Of a stretch of 64,000 nt of DNA, positions 56,392 through 64,000 are shown piece by piece. A program made the position numbers and the translations under genes. The notes beneath the pieces were generated by a model that was given only the letters and a program-made list of their open reading frames with translations, was not told where the DNA came from and ran no database searches. Numbering within the stretch: position 1 is the stretch's first letter; each line of letters begins with the position of its first letter. The DNA is from Cladorhizidae sp. MBARI D1340-BT2 (Eukaryota > Porifera > Demospongiae > Poecilosclerida > Cladorhizidae), in contig JAQNBH010000015.1 in the NCBI GenBank assembly GCA_028752905.1, positions 9,929,622-9,993,621 of the forward strand, read 5' to 3'.

Positions 56392-57749
56392 CAGTGTTGC
56401 CATAATTTTTTTGGTAATTTCCAAATTACTCGCCTGTGTTATCCAAATTTTTTGGCAAGGAAAAATCCAAACAAAATCCAAACAACAATTTCATGAGAAA
56501 TAACATACTAAAGTGTGTTCATAGCATTTACACATGTCTTTAATAGTTCAGTATTCGGTTTAAATTCATAGCATTTTTGAGGAACATTGAATTGCACTGT
56601 TAAAAGTGAATTTAATGTAGAAATTCCTAGTCTGTTTCTTCGTTTTGTTGAGACCAATGTGGCTGAATAAACGTTTGGTATCAGCATTGCTATGAGGTAT
56701 AACTAGAATGGCTTTTGCAAGTTTTGCCAATGTGGAGTAGTGATACTCAGTTTCCAAGCAGTCTTTGATTTGGCTGATTGCATGCCAATACGAGGTGGAT
56801 GGCTGTAACTTTAGGAGGTAATGGCGACGTGCAGAAATCCATAAATTCCTCTTGAAGGCTTGGTTTGTCACCCTTGAACTGCCTGAGGAACACACTCTGC
56901 TGCAGCAAGCATCTGACCAGAAGAATCAGGAAACATCAACTTGAATAGTTTGGTACAATGATCTCCCAATTGAAAGGCAAGATGGTGCTCTACAAGGAAA
57001 TATGTGAAGAGTACTTCTGCACGGATTACAGACTCCTCTCTTATTGGCCCAAAGTATGACTGTAGAGGCAGTACACCCACACCATCTTTTTCCGAGTGTT
57101 TGTGTAATTTCGTTTCCTGATATCTCCTGAGATCTCTAGTACCACCTCTTCCAAGGTTTATATCACGAGAGCACTTCATACAGAAGGCAAAAGAAGATCC
57201 CTTTCTCGAAGTTGTGGCCCATGGGAAAGTCTTTGCATACTGTCTACAATAGACACACAATCGCTTTTTTGCAGACTTAGAAGACCTGATAGATGTAGAG
57301 ATTTGACTGTCAACGTCAATTTGTGAAACCTCATTATCAGAGTCAGAATCCATATCTGAAGAATCTTCTTCTGGTAACCTTGAAGTACTGGGTTCTGAAG
57401 ATGCCATAGCTAACTCTCTCTGACACTCACTGTGAAAGATTCTAACTCTTGCTGCACAAATCAGGCAGATAGCTCATGCATGAGCATGCACATAGATCAA
57501 AGGGTTCTGGCTCTGCAGGCACAGACCTGGTTGAACACAGGACAGTGCTGCAGACCAAGTGACAACATGAATATTCCTGCACAGACCAGGTGACCACAAA
57601 ATGACCACAAAATGACCACACTCAGCTAATACCACAGAGTGGTTTTGAAATAGGCTGCACATGGTCTGATATGCATGAAATGTGTATATATAGCAAAGGG
57701 CAAACGCAAAGAGTCCCCCCCCCCCCCCCCCCCCCACTATCCAACACTG
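56392..57749 (-). mobile_element. Internally deleted hAT-superfamily element between alpha-SNAP and ENTPD
   Basis: A transposase remnant lies between possible terminal inverted repeats. The left end reads CAGTGTTGCCATAA at 56392 and the right end reads TATCCAACACTG, ending at 57749, so eight terminal bases (CAGTGTTG) match exactly. Flanking octamers AGAATGAG and GGAGTGTG agree at five of eight positions, a possible decayed 8-bp target duplication of hAT type. A C17-like run sits just inside the right end. The element fills most of the 2.3-kb intergenic region, and its right end lies about 110 bp from the ENTPD start codon. The boundaries are my inference. Confidence 0.6.
56566..57407 (-). pseudogene. 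hAT-like transposase remnant (zinc finger N-part plus dimerisation C-part)
   Basis: The first open frame (57407-56868) starts with an acidic Ser-rich leader. It then has a cysteine/histidine zinc-finger-like block (CVYCRQY, FCMKCSRD, and a following KLHKHSE) and a VIRAEVLFTYFLVEHHLAF segment common at the start of such transposases. A second, frame-shifted open frame (56895-56566) holds AKAILVIPHSNADTKRLFS then LNKTKKQTRNF, the typical hAT C-terminal dimerisation motif. The catalytic middle, usually 300 or more residues, is absent, so the copy cannot be autonomous. Family naming is from motif recognition only. Confidence 0.78.
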
Positions 57750-57857
57750 GGAGTGTGCCGCATGTGTGCGAGACTGTTATCACGAGCGCAAATATGCGGT
57801 GGGTTCTGAGTGGGCGGTATATGGTAAGGAGTGAAATTGTTATCTTTAGTACTGAAA
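57750..57857 (+). promoter_or_regulatory. Short upstream region of ENTPD-like gene
   Basis: Only about 108 bp separates the inferred hAT end from the ENTPD start codon. The core promoter must lie here or inside the transposon remnant. No core element identified with confidence. Confidence 0.35.
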
Positions 57858-57989
57858 ATGGCGAGTAGTTGTTGTAAGTATGTGACAGTGAGCCTAGTTC
57901 CCGTCTCTGCGTTGTTTCTGGCGGTTGTTTTCTTCCTGGGGACTCTTTCTTTACCCATCCTCTACACTGAACTAGCCAAAAGTTATCAA
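57858..57989 (+). CDS. ENTPD-like exon 1 (start, N-terminal membrane span)
   Basis: 44 codons: a short cytosolic Ser/Cys/Lys start, then a hydrophobic span through VSALFLAVVFFLGTL. Donor CAA|GTAAAG. Confidence 0.88.
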
Positions 57990-60900
57990 GTAAAGTTCAT
58001 AAAGCCAGGTTTAGCGGCAGTTCTACGTGCTCGACCCACGATTTTCATCTTCATACTTTCTCTTTGTCCCACTGTTAGAAATAATAATGATCTATCAGAT
58101 ATACTGTGCTAGCTGTCTGCATGTATGCTAGTAGATAATGTTGTGTGGGTTTATTATACGACCTTCAAAATATGAACCTTCTAAATGCTTGCTGGTTCTG
58201 GGTGCATGCCCCTGAACAAAAATGTCTCATAACACCCCTGGCTGTACCTAAGAAGCAGGTAAAGAATCTTGTCTCTCCATAGGTAGGTAGGTAGGTCTAT
58301 GTTTGTAAGACAGTCGCTTAATGAGCAAGTAATTGGTTGCATGTGCAAGTATATATGCAGCCTGAGCCATTATCGTTTCTGATCCACTCTGTTGTTCTTC
58401 TTCTGGAGATAATGGTATCTATAATATGTGAGTGAGTTATCTATCCATGACCCAGGGTTTCATTTAGGGGGGAGGCGGGTGCCCCTCCTTGGAACCTTTT
58501 TGCCCCCCCCTCCTTGGAAATTGTATTATTAAAATTCATTAGAAACTTTGTCACATCTTTAACCATCATGTCCCCCCCCCCCTTAATATCCAGATTCCTC
58601 CAGTTGCCCCCCCTTGGACAATTTTCTAAATGAAACCCTGTGATGTTTCGGGAGGGGCCCTTGAGTGTATTGCTGCCCCCCACCCCACCCCTCTACAAGT
58701 TCACAAACCCTGATTGCCCCCTCCTTACATAGCCCCCTTATCAACACTGTGTGTTATTTTGCCTCCTATGTTCTTGCTAGGTGGCAGAAATTTTGTCTCT
58801 AATGCTCTTGCTAAGTGACAGGTTTTATGCCTCTAATGTTGTAATGTTGCTGTTGGTTGGGTTGTGAATTTTTTCACTCTTGTGCTATATTCTTGCTCAG
58901 TTTGTCTGTGTGACTGATTCTTCTCTGTGCATGCATGCAGTATGGGTTGGTGATAGGTGCAGACTCCTCCAATACCACCTTGCACATCTATAAGGTGGAA
59001 GTGCCAGTCAACGGGATCATAGAGGAGGTGTATTACATCAGCGACCAACGTAAGTGAATGAATATCCTTCACGCTTGTGCTGGAAACTGTAACTTGAAAG
59101 ATCTCTCGTTGACCTTGACTTTTCAGCACATTGACAAGATGATTGGGTTGTCGTTTTTTCTTCTTTCCTTCCATTCATGCCAACAGTTGCTTAGGAACTG
59201 GAGGGGAGTGGCATAGTTCTGTCCTATCCATGTAGCATTGTACTACGACAATTTTATAATGTTCAGTGTTTCATTCAGGGGGCGACGGATGCCCCCCCCT
59301 AGGAACCTTTTTGCCCCCCCCCCTTTGGAAATTGTATTAACTTTGTCACATCTTTAACCATCATGCCCCCCCCCATTAAAATCCAGATTCCTCCAGTTGC
59401 CCCCCTTGAACAATTTTCTAAATGAAACTATGATGTTCCATTTTGGGTGTGCGTTCCCCCCTTGCAGGTAGTTTGGAAAGTTTTGCGGCCAACGCATCCG
59501 AAGCAGGTGCAATGGTGACATCTCTAATTGCCCTGTCTCTTAACCTCCCCCAAGACATTCGAGTCCCCAAGGATATTGTGAAATCCACCCACATCTACCT
59601 AGGAGCCACCGGTGGCATGAGACTGCTCAGGTACGTACAAACCCATTGCTCTAACCTCGTCTACCCTCCCCACCACATGTTTGGTGTTTGATGTATATCA
59701 CACACTTTCTCTTCATCACTGCCTTCTTCACACTCCTTGCCATCTTGACCTTCACACCTCTCTCTCACCATGGTTTCATGCAGGGTGTGAGACAAAGGTC
59801 TCCCCCTCAGAGTGCGAGATCCCCCAGACGTGTATTTCATGTTCTACCAAGTGCAGTGCGATCCATTAGCTTGTGGGAGTGAACTTGAACATGCTCTTTC
59901 ATTTCGTTCTGTTGTGTCTTGTAGATCCCCCAGAAGTGTATTTCATGTTTTACCAAATGCAGTGCGATCCATTAGCTTGTGGGAGTGAACTTGAACATGC
60001 TCTTTCATTTCGTTCTGTTGTGTCTTGTAGCAAGAAGAACCGTGATGCGGCGTCTGAGATATTGAATGCTACTTACGCAGCCATGAAAAAATCAAGCTAC
60101 TTGGTCCACGAGAGTGCTAGGATCATCTCTGGACAGGAGGAGGCTGCTGGAGGCTGGGCCACCACTAATTACCTCATGCAATCAAGAACGGTAAACTGCA
60201 ATGCACTGCAATGCATCGGTGACTGACAAGAGAGAGAGGAAGAAGGGATTGTTTTGGGGGGCACTGATATCCAGCTAAATGGTGGAGGGGGTACTGATAC
60301 CAGCTGGGACACTGACCCCAACTAATACAGCTAAAGGGTGGAGGGGGTACTGATACCAGCTGGGACACTGACCCCAACTAATTCAGCTAAAGGGTGGAGG
60401 GGATACTGACACCAGCTGGGACACTGACCCCAACTAAGGGGGAGGGGTACTGACATCCAGCTAAGGGAAGTGGGGCACTGATATTCAGCTAAAGGGTGGA
60501 GGGGGTAACTGACACCTACTGACACCAGCTGGGACACTGACCCCAACTAAGGGGGAGGGGTACTGACATCCAGCTAAGGCACTGATATTCAGCTAAAGGG
60601 TGGAGGGGGTAACTGACACCAGCTGGGACACTGACCCCAACTAAGGGGGGAGGGGCACTGATATCCAGCTGGGACACTGACCCCAACTAATCCAGCTAAA
60701 GGGTGGAGGGGGTACTGACACCAGCTGGGACACTGACCCCAACTAATCCAGCTAAAGGGTGGAGGGGGCACTGACACCAGCTGGGACACTGACCCCAACT
60801 AAGTGGGGGAGGGGCACTGATATCCAGCTAAAGGGTGGAGGGGGCACTGATACCAGCTGGGACACTGACCCCAACTAAGGGGTGACATCCAGCTAAAGGG

Positions 60901-63705
60901 TGGAGGGGGTACTGACACCAGCTGGGACACTGACCCCAACTAAGGGGGGGAGGGGCACTGATATCCAGCTAAAGGGTGGAGGGGGCACTGATACCAGCTG
61001 GGACACTGACCCCAACTAAGGGGTGACATCCAGCTAAAGGGTGGAGGGGGTACTGACACCAGCTGGGACACTGACCCCAACTAAGGGGGGGGAGGGGCAC
61101 TGATATCCAGCTAAAGGGTGGAGGGGGCACTGATACCAGCTGGGACACTGACCCCAACTAAGGGGTGACATCCAGCTAAAGGGTGGAGGGGGTACTGACA
61201 CCAGCTGGGACACTGACCCCAACTAAGGGGGGGGGGAGGGGCACTGATATCCAGCTAAAGGGTGGAGGGGGCACTGATACCAGCTGGGACACTGACCCCA
61301 ACTAAGGGATGACATCCAGCTAAAGGGGGGGGGGGGGGGGGGGAGCACTGACATCCAGTGCATGATCTGTATCGATAATAATAATAGTTGTTAATGAATG
61401 AGTGTACATTCTCTATTCCTTAAAGGGGGCGAACGGTTGCCTGGTTATGGGAGAATCATCTGCTGAGATCGCTTTTTTGGGAACACCTTCGAAGTCCGAG
61501 CAGAGTTCCTTTTACACACAGGAGTCCTTGTACAACCAGTCTCACTCCATCTACGCCAGAAGTTACCTGTGCTACGGTCACAAGGAGGCTCGTGCTCGGT
61601 TTCTGGGCCACCTCATCAGCCAGAACATACAGGTAAGTGTCTTCACACACACACACACACACACATCCCTGTCCAGCGATGCTGTGAACAATGTCAGGAT
61701 CAAGCAGTGGTGTCCCAAAGTTTTTCCCTACCTGATACTGGCTGGGACTAGATCTAGGGCTTGCATTAGGTGGGGAACAACTTCAAACTTGGGACAACCC
61801 GGTTTGATCGTGAGGTTGTTTACTGAATCACTGGGCCACAATGACAACACAAGGTGAATCCAAGCGTGTGATGCCGCTGCTAAGTTGGCATAGTCTTGTT
61901 CGACTCAACACTGAGAATGTCCGTATGCCTCGTTTTGTTTTTGCTCACTCAATTTTGTATTTTCAAGCGTTTATCTTCCTCCCACTAGAATAACATAGCA
62001 AGTGTACATTCTGTAAGCTAACATATGCCATACTCTCTCGCTAGCACACGTATACTCGAGGATGTCTCCATCTGACTCACCATCCAGAGACTTTTTTTTT
62101 TAAGGGATATTTTTGAGGGGTTAAATATTTGCAGCTGGTGGCTAATTTCCAAGGGGGGGGGGGGGGGGGTGAATATTGGTGGATTATGTAGCATATAATG
62201 GATGCCATGCCGTACTCTGCTGCTCTTGGTCCTACCCATTGATTCTAACGGCAAACCCTGTGAAAGTCACACTCTATACGGTACCCTCACATAAACCAGA
62301 AATTGTTCTACCATGATCACGTGGAGCGGACTATGATTTCATCGCCCCATAATTTCCTCGTCCCATGCAGCAAGGAGGAAACGCAGCAGTGTCCAATCCA
62401 TGCATGCCAATCAACTCCACCTTGAACTACACATACTCGGGGATCAACGACACCTGTATGGCAGGCTCCATGGCTGAGCAGGTGTTTGGAACCTCCCTCG
62501 ACCTCCCCTCTGGGTTTGCTGCGACCGATGGAGTCATGTTCAACGGAACCGGCAATGTTGAACAGTGTCTGACTGAAGTGACAAAAGCGTTTAATGTCAC
62601 TGCCTGTCAGCCATATTTGAAATGTGACGGACAATTTGTTCCACCGCCTGTCAAAGGAAACTTCATTGTGAGTCTAGCATGGGTGGGTGGGTGTAGTTCT
62701 GATGTTTATCTATTGTCTGCCTATTGTCCTCATTTTCTCCAGGGTGTTTCAAATTTTCAATCCATAGCACAGCTTTTTGGAATCGATAGCCTGGTGTTTA
62801 GCCGGTCTGGACGCCAGCTGCTGCGGACGCTCAAACACAACTGCACACACATTCTGAAAGAAAGGGGCAAGGCCACAGAGAAGTGCTTCTACGGCATCTT
62901 CATGGGCTACTTGATGGAGAAAGGCTTTGGCATGACTGACAAAGCCAAACACGACTGGACGGTCACGTTCCGATCCAAGGCAAGCCTCCAGTGATGAGCT
63001 GCTGTTATATGTAGGTAGTTGGGTGGGCTCTATTTCACCTCTGATCTGCTGCCAAGTATTGAGTAATCAGCAGCTGTTTTGGTTGTCGTTGAAACAATGA
63101 ACAGAGCAATGTCATGTACGGCACATGTTCACAGAACTCGTCATGTACAAGTGGCAGTGGTGTTGTTTTCTCGTGTTATTTTGGTTAGGAGTGAGTGTCG
63201 AAGTCATGCCACCCAGAGCTGCAGCCTTTCCTCTCCTGCATGTAATGGACGAGTGTAAATGGTACTTCTTGCGGGAAGATTTAGTGACTGGATGTGAGGA
63301 TGGTTTCTTTGTTGCTTTTGCTTTTGGTGAAGAAGCATTTTTCCCTACTGCAGAACTAATATATATATATATAAGATGTGCGCACAGTGAGTGAATATCC
63401 AACCCTGTCATATAATTAAACCTTCATCATTTATACCCTCCCTCTGGCCGTTGCAGGAGTTATCTAAGTCGCCGCCCTTCAGGAACTTCGGTTGGACTCT
63501 AGGGTACCTGATGAACAGGACCACTCCTGTGACCTACCCAGGAACTCCGTTCCAGGACAGCAGGCCCTATTCCGCCGTGGATCTGGTGGTGGGGATGATC
63601 ATTCTCACTCTTCTCTGCACCATCTTTGTCATCTTCTTCTTTCTCACCTTCTACGCCTGCCAGAAGGCCCTGAAAGCCCATAATGGCTACCAAAGCATAT
63701 CGTGA
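57858..63705 (+). CDS. Ectonucleoside triphosphate diphosphohydrolase (ENTPD1/2/3/8-like), complete, 8 exons
   Basis: Plasma-membrane ecto-enzyme family that hydrolyses extracellular ATP and ADP. Exons: 57858-57989, 58941-59049, 59468-59630, 60031-60190, 61426-61632, 62371-62667, 62743-62979, 63457-63705; all phases agree and give 517 aa (human CD39 is about 510). An N-terminal membrane span lies near residues 9-33 and a C-terminal span near 478-504, with a short tail. Of the apyrase conserved regions, ACR2 (LGATGGMRLL, 125-134), ACR3 (SGQEEAAGGWATTNYL, 168-183, catalytic Glu kept) and ACR5 (GWTLGYLMN, 447-455) are good. ACR1 reads IGADSSNTT where DAGSS is expected, and ACR4 reads LVMGESSAE where LDLGGASTQ is expected. 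Several N-glycosylation sites and conserved cysteines are present. An in-frame TAA at 57825 supports the start. Activity is uncertain given ACR1 and ACR4. Confidence 0.93.
58453..58640. mobile_element. MITE copy 1 (ENTPD intron 1)
   Basis: 188-bp element with perfect 15-bp terminal inverted repeats, CAGGGTTTCATTTAG on both ends. The inside has several C8-C10 runs and no coding capacity. The CAGGG ends are hAT-like. No clear target-site duplication is visible. It shares its interior with the copy at 59264. Confidence 0.8.
58941..59049 (+). CDS. ENTPD-like exon 2 (ACR1 region)
   Basis: 109 nt coding YGLVIGADSSNTTLHIYKV and on to VYYISDQ. Acceptor GCATGCAG, donor GTAAGT. It holds the altered ACR1. 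Confidence 0.9.
59264..59432. mobile_element. MITE copy 2 (ENTPD intron 2)
   Basis: About 169 bp, same order of interior blocks as copy 1 (GGAACCTTTTTGCC, ACTTTGTCACATC, CAGATTCCTCCAG), with more diverged ends (CAGTGTTTCATTCAG and CTAAATGAAACTATG). It lies in the next intron of the same gene, in the same orientation. Confidence 0.75.
59468..59630 (+). CDS. ENTPD-like exon 3 (ACR2)
   Basis: 163 nt ending in HIYLGATGGMRLL. Acceptor CCTTGCAG, donor GTACGT, ends in phase 2. Confidence 0.93.
59818..60030 (+). repeat. ~107-bp tandem duplication covering an acceptor site
   Basis: Two near-identical copies of a segment from GATCCCCCAGACGTGTATT to TTGTGTCTTGTAG. The second copy supplies the acceptor of ENTPD exon 4; the first leaves an equivalent decoy TTGTAG acceptor at about 59923. 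Confidence 0.88.
60031..60190 (+). CDS. ENTPD-like exon 4 (ACR3)
   Basis: 160 nt coding through ARIISGQEEAAGGWATTNYL, the best-conserved block. Acceptor CTTGTAG, donor GTAAAC. Confidence 0.93.
60255..61350. repeat. Compound ~54-130-bp array (ENTPD intron 4)
   Basis: Repeated CAGCTAAAGGGTGGAGGG, CACCAGCTGGGACACTGAC and CCCCAACTAAGG blocks in varying order, with a regular longer period of about 125 bp in 60.8-61.3 kb. Ends in a G-run of about 19. It is very G-rich on the + strand. Confidence 0.93.
61426..61632 (+). CDS. ENTPD-like exon 5 (altered ACR4)
   Basis: 207 nt starting GANGCLVMGESSAEIAF, the degenerate ACR4, then through SYLCYGHKEARARF, which matches the family SFLCYG block. Acceptor CCTTAAAG. 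The donor GTAAGT is followed closely by a (CA)n run at about 61644-61663. Confidence 0.9.
61644..61664. repeat. (CA)n microsatellite after ENTPD exon 5
   Basis: CACACACA run starting about 12 bp into intron 5. Confidence 0.9.
61665..62370 (+). other. ENTPD intron 5, mostly unique
   Basis: No exon or element recognised except a G17 run near 62153-62170 and a T-run near 62093-62102. Confidence 0.6.
62371..62667 (+). CDS. ENTPD-like exon 6
   Basis: 297 nt, phase 0, with the family Cys pattern NPC, NDTC, EQC, TAC and KCDGQFVPPPVKGNF. Several N-glycosylation sequons (NST, NYT, NDT, NGT, NVT). Acceptor CATGCAG, donor GTGAGT. Confidence 0.92.
62743..62979 (+). CDS. ENTPD-like exon 7
   Basis: 79 codons including KCFYGIFMGYLMEKGFGM, equivalent to the family YCFSGTYILSLL block. 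The exon ends AAG|GCAAGC, a GC donor. Confidence 0.9.
63457..63705 (+). CDS. ENTPD-like exon 8 (ACR5, C-terminal membrane span)
   Basis: 82 codons plus TGA. It has FGWTLGYLMN (ACR5), then a hydrophobic span through LVVGMIILTLLCTIFVIFFF and a short tail ending NGYQSIS. Acceptor CGTTGCAG. Confidence 0.94.
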   Translation, partial: ELSKSPPFRNFGWTLGYLMNRTTPVTYPGTPFQDSRPYSAVDLVVGMIILTLLCTIFVIFFFLTFYACQKALKAHNGYQSIS

Positions 63706-64000
63706 ATGAGCTTGGAGCATTTATCATTGACTGTGGGGCTCACTTCTTTAACAGTCAGTACATACATCTTGGGTTTGTGGATATAGCCTCCATACATGCG
63801 CTACTATTGGCCATCTCCCCTGCATATTCTCTGTGTATATTCATTCATGCTTATATCTGTTTCTGTTAGCAGGTGCATGAAATATTTCATTATTGCTCTC
63901 GAACTTATTTTCGTTCTGTTTGTGATAAAAATTAAAGTTCATTCCAAATAAAACGAGCAATAAAAAAAAAATTGCTGTCTCTTCGTGTGTGTATTATAAG
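63706..64000 (+). other. ENTPD 3' UTR and downstream
   Basis: Non-coding sequence after the stop, with poly(A) signals at 63947 and 63959; nothing else seen. Confidence 0.65.
63947..63964 (+). promoter_or_regulatory. Poly(A) signals of the ENTPD-like gene
   Basis: AATAAA at 63947-63952 and again at 63959-63964, about 240 nt after the stop codon, followed by an A run. They give a short 3' UTR. Confidence 0.75.

Noticed and set aside
59818..59930. Extra coding exon with DPPEVYFMFYQ
   Set aside because: It is part of a tandem duplication of intron sequence; including it breaks the ENTPD alignment between ACR2 and ACR3.
1..64000. tRNA, rRNA or other structured RNA genes
   Set aside because: None recognised by eye; a covariance search would be needed to exclude small ones.

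Overview
This is a eukaryotic, clearly animal, genomic window. It has multi-exon genes with GT-AG introns (plus one GC-AG intron), no prokaryotic gene layout, and protein matches to animal families. Three real genes are supported: (1) the 3' part of the mitochondrial ribosomal protein S10 gene (MRPS10, + strand, exons at 784-982 and 15234-15344); (2) a complete alpha-SNAP gene (NAPA-type, - strand, 10 coding exons from 55571 down to 16680); (3) a complete two-membrane-span ecto-NTPDase gene of the ENTPD1/2/3/8 type (+ strand, 8 coding exons, 57858-63705). The hAT-like transposon type, divergent family members and minisatellite load suggest an early-branching invertebrate such as a sponge. The lineage is an inference; the sequence does not settle it.

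The main character of the window is tandem repetition. By my tally of array spans, roughly 60% of the 64 kb is minisatellite or microsatellite, in more than 30 separate arrays with different units (about 12 to 65 bp). Almost all lie inside introns. The single MRPS10 intron (983-15233, 14.3 kb) holds at least eight arrays. Alpha-SNAP is stretched to 38.9 kb although its coding sequence is only about 1.0 kb. Its intron 3 (15.1 kb) contains a 10.5-kb array of a 26-bp unit (37.9-48.4 kb). Its intron 7 (13.8 kb) contains a 5.9-kb array of a 28-29-bp unit (24.2-30.2 kb) and a 1.8-kb 16-bp array. The largest arrays show higher-order periods of several hundred bp to about 3.2 kb.

Layout: 1-15344 MRPS10 (upstream exons lie outside the window); 15345-16679 intergenic between convergent MRPS10 and alpha-SNAP; 16680-55571 alpha-SNAP; 55572-57857 the divergent promoter region between alpha-SNAP and ENTPD, occupied by a decayed, internally deleted hAT element (about 56392-57749) whose right end lies about 110 bp upstream of the ENTPD start codon; 57858-63705 ENTPD, whose introns 1 and 2 each carry a copy of one small MITE; 63706-64000 its 3' UTR with poly(A) signals.

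The three genes have unrelated housekeeping roles: mitochondrial translation, SNARE disassembly with NSF, and extracellular nucleotide hydrolysis. I see no operon-like link. Points of note are the ENTPD protein with altered phosphate-binding motifs (ACR1 and ACR4), a one-base homopolymer excess that shifts the frame in alpha-SNAP exon 7, foldback elements with hammerhead-like sequence, and telomere-like GGGCTA arrays at internal positions. The very long open frames over the arrays are by-products of repetition, not credible genes.
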